Part shown: positions 8,468 to 17,030 of the stretch, piece after piece
Layout of the letters: each line of letters starts with the position of its first letter
Numbering within the stretch: the stretch's first letter is position 1
DNA from: Candidatus Roseilinea sp.
GTDB taxonomy: Bacteria > Chloroflexota > Anaerolineae > J036 > Brachytrichaceae
NCBI GenBank assembly: GCA_025055235.1
Contig: JANWYN010000119.1
Coordinates: 1-40,838 of the forward strand
Direction: 5' to 3'
Length of the DNA stretch: 40,838 bases
The notes under the pieces: generated by a model
The model's input: the letters and a program-made list of their open reading frames with translations, nothing else
Database searches by the model: none
What the model was told of the DNA's origin: nothing
Position numbers and translations under genes: made by a program

Positions 8468-10118
8468 CTTGCTCCCCTTGGCCGAACCGGCCGTCGTTTC
8501 TTTCGACGACGTCGCGATTCAGTTGCACCCCGATGACGATGTGGCCATCGCGAAGGTCAACTTGGCCGCAGGCACGATACTGCAAATCTCCAGGGGCTCC
8601 GAGCCTCTGCGAGTTTCGGCTCTGATCCCCTCAGGCCACAAGTTCGCTATCCGCGAGGTGAAGCAGGGCCGCCCGGTGCGACGCTACGGCCAGGTGATCG
8701 GCTTCGCGACGCGTGACATCGCGGTTGGTGACCACGTGCACGTGCACAACCTGGCAGTGGTTGTAGAGAAGCGCGACCGCACGTCCCTGCAAACGCGGTT
8801 CGACCAGGACTACGCCTTTGGTGCCGATGTCAGGCCGGTAGTGTTCGTGCCGGAGGATCAACGCCGACAGTTCATGGGCTACCGCCGCGCCGATGGCCGC
8901 GTCGGCACGCGCAACTACATCGCGGTAATCGCCACGGTGAACTGCTCGGCGCATACAGTGCGCCGCATCGCCCACCACTTCACGGCAGAGCTACTGGCCA
9001 ATTTCCCGAATGTAGACGGCGTTATCGCCATCGCTCACGGCTTCGGCTGCGCTACGCGCGTCGGCGGCGAGGACTACGTCTTGCTGCAGCGCACGCTGGC
9101 CGGCATCGCCGCGCATCCTAACGTCGGCGGCTACGTGCTCGTCGGCCTGGGCTGCGAGGTCAATCAGATCAGCGCCCTGGTGGAGAACTACCACCTCGCT
9201 GCCAAAGAAGCACCTCGACTCATCAATCATCAATCACCAATCTCCAACCTCCAATCTCCGTTACCCCCTCCTTCGCTCACCATCCAAGACACCGGCGGCG
9301 TGCGCAAAACCATCGAGGCCGGCATCGCTGTGGTGAAAGAGTTGCTGCCGGTCGTGAACCAATACAAGCGCGAGCCGACGCCGATTAGCGAGCTGACGGT
9401 GGCGCTGCAGTGCGGCGGCAGTGATGGCTGGAGCGGCGTGACGGCCAACCCGGTGCTGGGCATGGTCTCGGACGAGATCGTCCGGCAGGGCGGCAGGGTG
9501 GTGCTGGCCGAGACGCCGGAGATCTACGGCGCCGAACACTTGCTCACGCGCCGCGCCATCAGCCGCGAGGTGGGCGAGAAGCTCATCCGCAAGATTCACT
9601 GGTGGGAGCAGCACGCGGCCAAACACGGCGTCGAGATAGACAACAATCCGTCGCATGGCAACAAGGCCGGCGGCCTGACCACGATCTACGAGAAGTCGCT
9701 CGGCGCAGTGGCCAAAGCCGGCACGACGCCGCTGGTGGATGTGGTGGACTACGCCGAGCCGATTACGCAGAGAGGCTTCACGTTCATGGACACACCGGGG
9801 TACGATCCGGTCGGCGCAACGGGGCAGGTGGCCGGCGGCTGCAACCTGATCGTGTTCACCACCGGCCGCGGTTCGTGCTTCGGCTTCAAGCCGGCGCCAA
9901 GTATCAAGGTAGTAAGCAACAGCGCCACGTATCGGCGCATGGAAGAAGACATGGACATCAACGCCGGCAAGGTGCTAGAAGGCGTGCCGATGCAAACGGT
10001 GGCCGACGAGTTGTTGGACTACATGATCGAAGTGGCCTCCGGCAAGCCGTCTAAGAGCGAAGCGCAGGGCATCGGCGAAGAAGAGTTCCAGCCGTGGAAC
10101 TTGGGTGGAATCCTTTGA
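8454..10118 (+). CDS. UxaA-family altronate/galactarate dehydratase
   Basis: A 554-residue sugar-acid dehydratase. The N-terminal SAF-like domain covers about residues 15-105. The catalytic part follows, with GYRRADGRVGTRNY, HGFGC, GLGCEVNQ, the family signature CGGSDGWSGVTANP at 320-333, and GNKAGGLTTIYEKSLG. The family removes water from altronate or galactarate to give 2-keto-3-deoxy acids, using iron. The ATG at 8454 gives a normal N-terminus and overlaps the preceding hydrolase. Residues 256-277 are unusual: they are encoded by tandem heptamers and fall between the GLGCEVNQ region and the signature. The downstream aldehyde dehydrogenase supports a sugar-acid degradation role. Altronate versus galactarate cannot be decided by eye. 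Confidence 0.85.
   Translation: MTTIDLLPLAEPAVVSFDDVAIQLHPDDDVAIAKVNLAAGTILQISRGSEPLRVSALIPSGHKFAIREVKQGRPVRRYGQVIGFATRDIAVGDHVHVHNLAVVVEKRDRTSLQTRFDQDYAFGADVRPVVFVPEDQRRQFMGYRRADGRVGTRNYIAVIATVNCSAHTVRRIAHHFTAELLANFPNVDGVIAIAHGFGCATRVGGEDYVLLQRTLAGIAAHPNVGGYVLVGLGCEVNQISALVENYHLAAKEAPRLINHQSPISNLQSPLPPPSLTIQDTGGVRKTIEAGIAVVKELLPVVNQYKREPTPISELTVALQCGGSDGWSGVTANPVLGMVSDEIVRQGGRVVLAETPEIYGAEHLLTRRAISREVGEKLIRKIHWWEQHAAKHGVEIDNNPSHGNKAGGLTTIYEKSLGAVAKAGTTPLVDVVDYAEPITQRGFTFMDTPGYDPVGATGQVAGGCNLIVFTTGRGSCFGFKPAPSIKVVSNSATYRRMEEDMDINAGKVLEGVPMQTVADELLDYMIEVASGKPSKSEAQGIGEEEFQPWNLGGIL
9221..9260 (+). repeat. Heptamer repeat inside the uxaA-like gene
   Basis: Five consecutive 7-base units of the type CAATCAT, CAATCAC, CAATCTC, CAACCTC and CAATCTC lie within the coding frame and encode a low-complexity INHQSPISNLQSP-like insert. 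The unit is the same as in the intergenic palindromes near 24550 and 37650. Confidence 0.75.
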
Positions 10119-10130
10119 GATAGGCCATGG

Positions 10131-10226
10131 TCATCTTTCATCTTTCATCTTTCATCTTTCATGTCTCATTTCGCGGTGCGCTGGCTCAATCAAAAAATGA
10201 AAGATGAAAGATGTGAAATGAAAGAT
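10131..10226. repeat. Intergenic inverted repeat of 7-base units
   Basis: The left arm has about five copies of TCTTTCA (10131-10170). The right arm (10195-10225) has the complementary GAAAGAT units. The arms could pair over at least 16 bases and leave a loop of about 25. The element begins 12 bases after the stop of the uxaA-like gene and ends 9 bases before the next start, so it fills the whole gap. Confidence 0.8.
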
Positions 10227-10234
10227 CCTTAGCG

Positions 10235-10588
10235 GTGGAATTCGAAGCCGAGGCGCGCGAGGAGCGCGCATACTACGACAGCCTGAGTATTGCCGATTTG
10301 CACGCGCTGATTCACGAGCGCCGGTTCGGTCGCACCGGCATGTTCTGGCAGTCGCTGCGCGAGCGCGCCACGTTGCTCACGTCGGGCTGGACGCTGCTGG
10401 AGTTGCTGGAACGGCGCAGCGTGAGCCGTGAAGCGCGGGTGCAGGCAGCAAGCGTGTTGCTGCACCTGGCCGACTGCCACGATTGGCCGGCGGAGGCGCT
10501 GGCCGACGACGCCGATCCGGAGTTCGAGTCGCGCCTGCGCGAGCTGCGCCGCGTGATCAACGCGCGCTTGCGGGCGATGACAGCCTAA
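10235..10588 (+). CDS. Hypothetical protein
   Basis: A 117-residue protein starting at GTG 10235. It is rich in Arg, Glu and Leu, largely helical, and has no membrane segment, signal peptide or Cys pair pattern. I do not recognise the family. It sits between a heptamer palindrome and the aldehyde dehydrogenase gene, 27 bases from the latter. The leucine-rich middle (SGWTLLELLERRSVSREAR) and acidic C-terminal part suggest a small all-alpha protein. The frame is clean and its codon use matches the neighbours, so it is probably real, but its function cannot be assigned. Confidence 0.5.
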   Translation: MEFEAEAREERAYYDSLSIADLHALIHERRFGRTGMFWQSLRERATLLTSGWTLLELLERRSVSREARVQAASVLLHLADCHDWPAEALADDADPEFESRLRELRRVINARLRAMTA

Positions 10589-10606
10589 CAACGGTGACGC
10601 TAAAAT
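10577..10606 (+). promoter_or_regulatory. Probable promoter of the aldehyde dehydrogenase gene
   Basis: A -35-like ATGACA at 10577-10582 and a -10 TAAAAT at 10601-10606 are separated by 18 bases. The -10 box ends only 9 bases before the ATG at 10616, so the transcript would start almost at the start codon. Confidence 0.4.
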
Positions 10607-10615
10607 CAAAAGCAA

Positions 10616-12064
10616 ATGTCCACCCCTACGTTCAAAAACTACATCGCCGGCGAGTGGGTCGGCGCATCCGACGGCAAGACGATCGAGAATATCAACCCGG
10701 CCACCGGCGAGGTGATCGGGTATTTCGCCTCCGCAACTGCGGAGGACACAAAGCGCGCCATCGCAGCAGCGAAGGAGGCGCTGCCGAAGTGGGCGGCGTT
10801 GCCGGGCCCCAGCCGCGCAGCCATCCTTGACAAAGCCGGCCAGCTCATCGCTGCGCGCATGGACGATCTGGCCGAGACGCTCACCCGCGAAGAAGGCAAG
10901 ACGCTGGCCGAGTCCAAAGCTGAAGTGATGCGCGCGCGGGACATCTTCAAGTATTACGCCGGCGAGGGCTTTCGCGCCGGCGGCGACGTGATCCCGGCCA
11001 ACACGCCCGACACGCTGCTGTTCACCAAGCGTGAGCCGCTTGGCGTGGTTGCCGTCATCACGCCGTGGAACTTTCCGATCGCCATCCCCGCCTGGAAGAT
11101 CGCGCCGGCGCTGGCCTACGGCAACACCGTCGTGTTCAAGCCGGCGTCGCTGGTGCCACATACCGCGCTCAAGCTGGTCGAGATTTTGATCGAGGCGGGG
11201 CTGCCGCCGGGCGTGGTCAACCTCGTCGTCGGCAGCGGGAGCGCAGTGGGCAACACGCTGGCCGAGAGCAAAGAGATCGCCGGCCTGAGCTTCACCGGCT
11301 CGTATGCCGTCGGCATCAAGATCTACGAGAAGACGGCGCGCAACCTGGTGCGCACCCAGTTGGAGATGGGCGGTAAGAATCCCACCATCGTGCTCAACGA
11401 TGCCAACATCCCGCTGGCCGTGGACATCGCCGTGCGCGGCGGCTTCGGCCTTACCGGCCAGGCATGCACGGCCACCAGCCGCGTGATCGTGGAGGAGAAA
11501 GTGGCCGATGCGTTTACCCAGGCGCTGGTCGAAGCAGCGCGCAGCCTCAAGGTGGGCAACGGCCTGGAGAGCGGCGTGCAGATGGGGCCGGCGGTGAGCG
11601 CCGATCAGTTGCAAACCGATCTGGAATACGTCGGCATCGGCAAGAGCGAGGGCGCCAAGCTGCTGGTTGGTGGCGAGCCGATCCAGGCCGGCGCCGGATT
11701 CTTCATCCAGCCGACCGTGTTCGAAGATGTCGAGCCGGGGATGCGCATCGCGCAGGAGGAGATCTTCGGGCCGGTGATCGGCGTCATCCGGGCGAAGGAT
11801 TTCGACGATGCCATCGCGAAGGCCAACGGCATCGGCTTCGGCTTGTCGGCCAGCATCGTCACAAATGATCTGAACAAGGCGATGCGCTTTGCCGATCGCA
11901 TCGAAGCCGGCGTGGTGAAGATAAACGAGCCGACGACCGGCGTGGCCTTGCAGGCGCCGTTCGGCGGGTTCAAGGGCAGCAGCGCCAACACTTTCAAGGA
12001 GCAGGGCCGGGCGGCGATGGAGTTCTACACGCGGACGAAGACCGTATACGTGAAATACGGTTGA
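10616..12064 (+). CDS. NAD(P)-dependent aldehyde dehydrogenase (2-oxoglutarate semialdehyde-type)
   Basis: A 482-residue enzyme of the aldehyde dehydrogenase superfamily. Catalytic residues are all present: N152 in TPWNFP, K175 in VFKPAS, E250 in LEMGGKNP and the nucleophile C284 in GQACTATS. The length and the N-terminus (FKNYIAGEWV) match the group that includes 2,5-dioxovalerate (alpha-ketoglutaric semialdehyde) dehydrogenase. That activity is the last step of oxidative sugar-acid degradation and would follow a galactarate-type dehydratase, which is what lies upstream. The middle enzyme, a keto-deoxy-acid dehydratase, is not in the window. Succinate semialdehyde or lactaldehyde dehydrogenase are alternatives. 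A near-leaderless promoter lies just upstream. Confidence 0.85.
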   Translation: MSTPTFKNYIAGEWVGASDGKTIENINPATGEVIGYFASATAEDTKRAIAAAKEALPKWAALPGPSRAAILDKAGQLIAARMDDLAETLTREEGKTLAESKAEVMRARDIFKYYAGEGFRAGGDVIPANTPDTLLFTKREPLGVVAVITPWNFPIAIPAWKIAPALAYGNTVVFKPASLVPHTALKLVEILIEAGLPPGVVNLVVGSGSAVGNTLAESKEIAGLSFTGSYAVGIKIYEKTARNLVRTQLEMGGKNPTIVLNDANIPLAVDIAVRGGFGLTGQACTATSRVIVEEKVADAFTQALVEAARSLKVGNGLESGVQMGPAVSADQLQTDLEYVGIGKSEGAKLLVGGEPIQAGAGFFIQPTVFEDVEPGMRIAQEEIFGPVIGVIRAKDFDDAIAKANGIGFGLSASIVTNDLNKAMRFADRIEAGVVKINEPTTGVALQAPFGGFKGSSANTFKEQGRAAMEFYTRTKTVYVKYG

Positions 12065-12137
12065 CGCTCCGGCGCGCTCAGCCTGTCCTTATCCGCACCG
12101 GCTATAGTGCTCATCGGTTGAAGTTGCAGGGCTGGAT

Positions 12138-13838
12138 ATGGCGCGAGAGCGTTGGCTGACGTTGGTATCGCCGCTGGTGCTGCTGGCGCTGTGGGAGGCG
12201 CTGGCGCGCGCCAGCGTGCTCGATCCGCGTTTCTTCTCGATGCCGAGCGAGATCTTCGCCCGGCTGATCGTGTTGCTTCAAGATGGCACGCTGCTTGCCA
12301 ACACGGCGATCACCTTGCGCCGCGTAGCGGTGGGCTTCGTGCTGGCGACCGTGCCGGCCATTCTGCTCGGCGTGGCGATGGGCGTGAGCGGCGTAGCCCG
12401 CGCCCTCTTCACGCCGCTGGTCGCCGCGATCTACCCCGTCCCTAAGATCGCCCTTGTGCCGATGGTGGTGTTGCTGCTGGGGATCGGCGAGCCGGCCAAA
12501 TATGCCATCGTGGTGATCTCGGTGTTCTTCCTGGTGGCGCTCAATACGGTAGCCGGCGTGCGCAATGTGGATCCGCGTTACTTCGACATCGCCCGCAACA
12601 ACGGCGCGAGCAAGTGGGACTTGATCTGGACGGTGGCGCTGCCCGGCGCGCTGCCGAGCATCCTCACCGGCGTCAGCCTCGGCTTGGGCTTCGCGCTCAC
12701 CGTCATCGTCGGCACCGAGCTGCTGTTGCCACAAGGCGGCCTCGGCGCGATGATCTGGGCAGCCTACCAGGTGTATGACATCCCGACTATCTTCGCTGCA
12801 CTCATCGTGGTGGCGCTGCTCGGCTTTGCGGCGAACTGGCTGATGGGTGAGGTCGAGCGGCAGCTCGTGCCGTGGCAGGCCAACGTTCGATCGCTCGATC
12901 GTTCGAACGTTCGAACGAAAGCGGAGCCGCGCATTCGTCGCTTCGTGCGAGTGTGGTGGATGGCGACACGGCCGTTCAGCTTCACCGCCAGCGTCGTGCC
13001 GGTGACGCTCGGCGCGGTGCTGGCGGCCTACGACGGCTACTTCGACCTGTGGCTGTTCGCGCTCACGCTGATCGGCTCAGTGCTCATCCACGCCGGCACG
13101 AACCTGGCCAACGACTACTACGACTGGAAGAAAGGCGCGGACACGCCGGAGTCGCTCGGCCCGAACCGCGCGCTACAGGAAGGCATGCTCACGCCACAGC
13201 AGGTGTTCATCGGCGCGCTGGTTTGCTTCGGCGTCGGCTCGCTCATCGGCTTGTATCTGGTCGCGGCGCGCGGCGTGTTCATCCTGATGCTGGGCATCCT
13301 CAGCGTGCTCGCCGGCTGGTTCTACACCGCCGGCCCGAAAGCCTTCGCCTACATCGGCTTGGGCGAGATCGTGGTGTTCATCTTCATGGGGCCGGTCATG
13401 GTCATCGGCAGCTACTACGTTCAGGTGCAAGCCGCGCCGCTGCACGTGGTGCTGTTGTCGTTGCCGATCGGCTTCCTCGTCGCCGCGATCCTGCACGCTA
13501 ACAACATGCGCGACTTGGAGGGCGACCTGGCTAAGAACAAGCGCACCCTGGCGAACATCCTGGGCCGGCAGGCCAGCAAATGGGAATACCTTGTGCTGGT
13601 GGTCGGGAGCTTCGTCGTTTTGATCGCGCTGGTGCTGATCGGCTATGCGCCGCTGTTGGCGCTGTTGCCATTGCTTGTATTGCCGACGGGCATCTCCCTG
13701 GTGCAGCGCGCGTTCGCCACCGACGAGCCGCGCAAGCTCAATCGCGTGCTGCGCGCCACGGCCAGCTTGCACGGCTGGTTCGGCTGGTTGATGATCCTCG
13801 GCTTCGTCGGCGCGATCGTGGGCCGGCTTGTATACTAG
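12138..13838 (+). CDS. Fusion of ABC transporter permease and MenA-like UbiA prenyltransferase
   Basis: One uninterrupted 566-codon frame with two complete membrane modules. Residues 1-245 are a SsuC/TauC-type permease, with about six helices and the EAA loop NNGASKWDLIWTVALPGALP (154-173) that contacts an ATPase. Residues 270-566 are a UbiA-superfamily prenyltransferase: Asp-rich motif NDYYDWKKGAD at 325-335, GPNRALQEGML at 341-351, and second motif NNMRDLEGDLAKNKRT at 455-470. This pattern resembles 1,4-dihydroxy-2-naphthoate prenyltransferase (MenA), a menaquinone enzyme of the membrane. The joint (248-259) is encoded by an 8-base tandem repeat. No ATPase or binding-protein gene is adjacent. 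A genuine bifunctional protein, a recent read-through fusion, or processing into two parts are all possible. Confidence 0.85.
   Translation: MARERWLTLVSPLVLLALWEALARASVLDPRFFSMPSEIFARLIVLLQDGTLLANTAITLRRVAVGFVLATVPAILLGVAMGVSGVARALFTPLVAAIYPVPKIALVPMVVLLLGIGEPAKYAIVVISVFFLVALNTVAGVRNVDPRYFDIARNNGASKWDLIWTVALPGALPSILTGVSLGLGFALTVIVGTELLLPQGGLGAMIWAAYQVYDIPTIFAALIVVALLGFAANWLMGEVERQLVPWQANVRSLDRSNVRTKAEPRIRRFVRVWWMATRPFSFTASVVPVTLGAVLAAYDGYFDLWLFALTLIGSVLIHAGTNLANDYYDWKKGADTPESLGPNRALQEGMLTPQQVFIGALVCFGVGSLIGLYLVAARGVFILMLGILSVLAGWFYTAGPKAFAYIGLGEIVVFIFMGPVMVIGSYYVQVQAAPLHVVLLSLPIGFLVAAILHANNMRDLEGDLAKNKRTLANILGRQASKWEYLVLVVGSFVVLIALVLIGYAPLLALLPLLVLPTGISLVQRAFATDEPRKLNRVLRATASLHGWFGWLMILGFVGAIVGRLVY
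12882..12919. repeat. 8-base palindromic tandem repeat at the fusion joint
   Basis: Units CGTTCGAT, CGCTCGAT, CGTTCGAA and CGTTCGAA follow one another, and the sequence is strongly self-complementary (TTCGAACG/CGTTCGAA). It lies exactly between the permease and prenyltransferase modules and is translated as NVRSLDRSNVRT. Confidence 0.8.
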
Positions 13839-13866
13839 CGTTCAACCGACCGGCAGCGAGCAACCG

Positions 13867-14199
13867 ATGACTCAATCCGACTTCGCCAAATGGCTGGAGA
13901 ATGTGCTCGGGGACACCCCCATCGAGGAGCTGGTGGACCCCGAGATCATGGAACACGTAGATCGCCTCCAATTGCAGGGTGAGGAGCGCGCCTGGAACTT
14001 CGCCAAGGAAGATGCCCGCGAAGCGTTCGAGATCGCCATCCGCGCTTTGTGCAAGACGATGTTCGCCGTCGGCTACGACGCCGGGCGTGAGCAGGCGCGC
14101 ATAGACGCTTGGTTCGAGGGCAGCAGTTTCGACGACGAAGACCCCGACGCGCGTGGCTCGGCAGGCGAAGGGCCGCGCGGGCTGCTGCCATCTTCCTGA
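13867..14199 (+). CDS. Hypothetical acidic protein
   Basis: A 110-residue acidic protein starting at ATG 13867, 28 bases after the fusion gene. It has no signal peptide or membrane helix. The central part (about 35-80) is predicted helical, with WNFAKEDAREAFEIAIRALC, and the C-terminal tail is disordered and rich in Asp/Gly/Ser. I do not recognise the family. It is on the same strand as the permease-prenyltransferase gene and could be cotranscribed with it; a TATACT box at 13831-13836 could also give it its own promoter. It converges with the hydrolase gene at 14228. Confidence 0.55.
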   Translation: MTQSDFAKWLENVLGDTPIEELVDPEIMEHVDRLQLQGEERAWNFAKEDAREAFEIAIRALCKTMFAVGYDAGREQARIDAWFEGSSFDDEDPDARGSAGEGPRGLLPSS

Positions 14200-14227
14200 G
14201 CGGCGCCATCAACCCGTTAGCAGGCCA

Positions 14228-15142
14228 TCACGCGACCCTTGCGACGCGGGCGATGGCTTGCAGAAAGTCCTCTGGCTTCTCTTGGTGGGGCAGGTGACCG
14301 GCGCCCTCGATACAAACGAAACGCGCATCGCGCTGCAGCGCAGCTCGTGTGACGCCATTGCCGATTGGCAGAATGCGATCTTCCGCGCCCCATATCACCG
14401 TCGTCGGCACCGGGCCGGCCGGGATGCGTCGCACGAGGTGTCGCCCTTGAAACGTTAGGAAGATCGGTAAGTTCATCTGCACGGACAACGACGCCAGGCG
14501 TTGCGCTTCGTCCCACACCCGCTCGTTGACCCGCTGAAATAGGAAGTCGCGGTCTGCCTGCGGCAGGCCGTCCAGGTCGGCGTAATAGGGCCGCAGTGAA
14601 TCGTAGGCCGCCTGCGGCGATTGGCGCAGTGCCTCGAAGTAACGCCGGTCGTTCGCCGGCAGGCGTAAGAGTTGGATCAGGTTGCTGGGTGCGGCGGCCG
14701 GCCGTTCGACGATGTGCAGCGTGCCGCCGACCAGCACTAACCGCGAGACGCGCGCAGGGTGGGTGAGGGCGATCGCCTCGGCAATCATCGCGCCGAGCGA
14801 GTTGCCGATGAACGCCGCGTAGCCGACCTTCAGCGCATCCATCAATCGCAGCACGGCCTGGGCGTAGAACGGCACGCTGTAGCGGCGACGCGCTTTGTCG
14901 CTGCGCCCGAATCCCGGCAGGTCGAGCGCGATCACACGATGCTTCTGCGTCAGCGGCTCGAAGACATGTCGCCAAGTGTCGGCTTCGTCTTGCAAACCGT
15001 GAATGAGGATGATTGTGGGTGTGCTGTGCGCGCCGGCTTCGAAGTAGTGAATGGAGAGCTTGGGCGATTGAAGTTCGATCGCGTGTGCGTATGGCGCAAG
15101 TTGCGGCGATGGTTGCATTGGGCCGGGGTAGGGGCAACTCAT
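14228..15142 (-). CDS. Alpha/beta hydrolase
   Basis: A 304-residue alpha/beta-fold hydrolase with [10 protein letters not shown] (oxyanion region) near residue 49, the nucleophile elbow GNSLGAM, an acid in WGAEDRILP and the catalytic His in [16 protein letters not shown] instead of GHSMG occurs in C-C bond hydrolases and related epoxide-hydrolase-like members. The ATG at 15142 is used; an ATG eight codons later (15118) is equally plausible and would remove a Pro-rich start. It diverges from lepA with a gap of about 40 bases. The substrate is unknown. It is only loosely similar to the hydrolase at 7571, so the two are not recent duplicates. Confidence 0.85.
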   Translation of the reverse strand: MSCPYPGPMQPSPQLAPYAHAIELQSPKLSIHYFEAGAHSTPTIILIHGLQDEADTWRHVFEPLTQKHRVIALDLPGFGRSDKARRRYSVPFYAQAVLRLMDALKVGYAAFIGNSLGAMIAEAIALTHPARVSRLVLVGGTLHIVERPAAAPSNLIQLLRLPANDRRYFEALRQSPQAAYDSLRPYYADLDGLPQADRDFLFQRVNERVWDEAQRLASLSVQMNLPIFLTFQGRHLVRRIPAGPVPTTVIWGAEDRILPIGNGVTRAALQRDARFVCIEGAGHLPHQEKPEDFLQAIARVARVA

Positions 15143-15155
15143 AGCGCTGCTGACC

Positions 15156-15161
15156 TATAAT
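15156..15161 (+). promoter_or_regulatory. -10 box upstream of lepA
   Basis: A perfect TATAAT lies 21 bases before the lepA ATG in the 40-base divergent gap. No good -35 box is seen at the expected spacing. Confidence 0.35.
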
Positions 15162-15182
15162 CCAAATATTCGTTGGGTTGTG

Positions 15183-17021
15183 ATGACGAACATTGTAACG
15201 AACGCCGCGCCAGATTCGACCGCCAACGCGCTCAGCCGCATCCGCAACTTCTGCATCATCGCACATGTGGATCACGGCAAGAGCACGCTGGCCGACCGGC
15301 TGTTGGAGTTCACCGGCACGATTAGCAAGCGCGAGATGCAAGAGCAGGTGCTCGATTCGATGGATATCGAGCGCGAGAAGGGCGTGACGATCAAGGCGTC
15401 GGCTGTGCGCATGACGTATCAGGCGGACGACGGCCAAACTTACGAGATCAACTTGATTGACACGCCCGGCCACGTGGACTTCACCTACGAAGTCAGCCGC
15501 GCCCTCAACGCTTGCGAAGGTGCGTTGCTCGTCGTGGATGCCTCGCAAGGGATCGAAGCGCAGACGCTGGCCAACCTCTACCTGGCCCTGGAAGCCAACC
15601 TGCATGTCATTCCCGTCATCAACAAGATTGACCTGCCGCATGCCCGGCCGGATGAAGTAGCGCAAGAAGTGGGCAACTTGTTGGGCGACGATCCGGCGCA
15701 TATCCTGCGCATCTCTGCGAAAGAAGGCATCGGCATCAAAGAAGTGCTGGAGCGCGTGGTGAGCGAAGTGCCGCCGCCCAAAGGTGACCCGGACGCGCCG
15801 CTGCAGGCGTTGATCTTCGACTCGCACTACGACGCCTACAAAGGCGTGATTGCTTACGTGCGCATCGTCAACGGCCGGGTGAACATGAAGACCAAGCTGC
15901 GCATGGCGGCCACCGGTGCGGCCTGCGAAGCGCTAGAGATCGGCACGTTCTCCCCGCGCATGACTGTGGTTGGTGAGCTGAGCGCCGGCGAGGTAGGCTA
16001 CATCGCCACCGGCTTCAAGAGCGTGCGCGAGTGTCGCGTGGGCGATACTATGCTGGATGCGGCGCGGCCCGCAGAGCCGCTCAAGGGTTACAAGCCGGCC
16101 AAGCCGATGGTGTTCGCCGGCATCTTCCCGACGTATACCGACGACTATCCGCTCCTGCGCGATGCGCTGGAGAAGCTGCAACTGAACGACGCCTCGCTCA
16201 CCTTCGAGCCGGAGAACAGCGCTGCGCTGGGCTTCGGCTTCCGCGTCGGCTTCCTCGGCCTGTTCCACATGGAGATCATCCAGGAACGGCTGGAGCGCGA
16301 GTACAACTTGGATGTGGTGGTGACTGCGCCGAGCGTGGAATACGAGGCCGTGCTCACCAACGGCGAGGTGATCAAAGTAGATCGCCCGGCCGACATGCCC
16401 GATCCGTCCCGGCTGGCCGAGATGCGCGAGCCGTGGATGAAGATCGAAATCTTCACGCCGAAGGAATACATCGGCCCGATCATGGAGCTGGTGACCAAGC
16501 GCCGTGGCGTGAGCGAGACGATGGAATACCTCGATGCCAACCGCGTGCTGTTGAAATATAGGATGCCGCTGGCAGAGATGATCGTGGACTTCTACGACAA
16601 GCTCAAGAGTGTCACGCGCGGCTATGCCTCACTCGACTATCACTTCGACGGCTACCGCAGCGGCGACCTGGTCAAGATGGACATCTTGATCAACGGCGAG
16701 CCGCTCGACAGCATGGCAATGATCGTCCATCGCGATCAGGCGCAGCAGCGGGGCAGCGCGTTGGCGAAGAAGATCAAAGAGGTCATTCCTCGACAGATGT
16801 TCGAGGTGCCGATCCAGGCAGCGATTGGCTCGAAGATCATCGCGCGCGAGACCAAGCCGGCGCTGCGCAAAGACGTGCTGGCCAAGTGCTACGGCGGCGA
16901 CATCACCCGCAAGCGCAAGTTGCTCGAAAAGCAGAAAGAGGGCAAGAAGCGCATGAAGATGTTCGGCTCAGTCGAGATTCCACAGGAAGCGTTCATGGCG
17001 ATGCTCAAGCTGGAAGAGTAA
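15183..17021 (+). CDS. lepA: Elongation factor 4 (LepA), ribosomal back-translocase GTPase
   Basis: A 612-residue translational GTPase with the full LepA layout. The P-loop is AHVDHGKST near residue 28, switch II is DTPGHVDF, the NKID-type base motif is INKIDLP, and the SAKEG motif follows. Domains II and III come next, then the LepA-specific C-terminal domain with [20 protein letters not shown], which binds the A-site tRNA region. LepA acts on stalled or mis-translocated ribosomes and influences initiation-region assembly. The ATG at 15183 is used; a GTG one codon earlier is possible. It is the first gene of a tight three-gene run with the chorismate mutase and the metallo-beta-lactamase-fold genes (gaps of 9 and 4 bases). 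Confidence 0.97.
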   Translation: MTNIVTNAAPDSTANALSRIRNFCIIAHVDHGKSTLADRLLEFTGTISKREMQEQVLDSMDIEREKGVTIKASAVRMTYQADDGQTYEINLIDTPGHVDFTYEVSRALNACEGALLVVDASQGIEAQTLANLYLALEANLHVIPVINKIDLPHARPDEVAQEVGNLLGDDPAHILRISAKEGIGIKEVLERVVSEVPPPKGDPDAPLQALIFDSHYDAYKGVIAYVRIVNGRVNMKTKLRMAATGAACEALEIGTFSPRMTVVGELSAGEVGYIATGFKSVRECRVGDTMLDAARPAEPLKGYKPAKPMVFAGIFPTYTDDYPLLRDALEKLQLNDASLTFEPENSAALGFGFRVGFLGLFHMEIIQERLEREYNLDVVVTAPSVEYEAVLTNGEVIKVDRPADMPDPSRLAEMREPWMKIEIFTPKEYIGPIMELVTKRRGVSETMEYLDANRVLLKYRMPLAEMIVDFYDKLKSVTRGYASLDYHFDGYRSGDLVKMDILINGEPLDSMAMIVHRDQAQQRGSALAKKIKEVIPRQMFEVPIQAAIGSKIIARETKPALRKDVLAKCYGGDITRKRKLLEKQKEGKKRMKMFGSVEIPQEAFMAMLKLEE

Positions 17022-17030
17022 ACTTCCCGC

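Noticed and set aside
10229-11614. Minus-strand frame of 461 codons
   Set aside because: It is the shadow of the small unknown gene and the aldehyde dehydrogenase, with His/Arg/Gln-rich composition and no family match.
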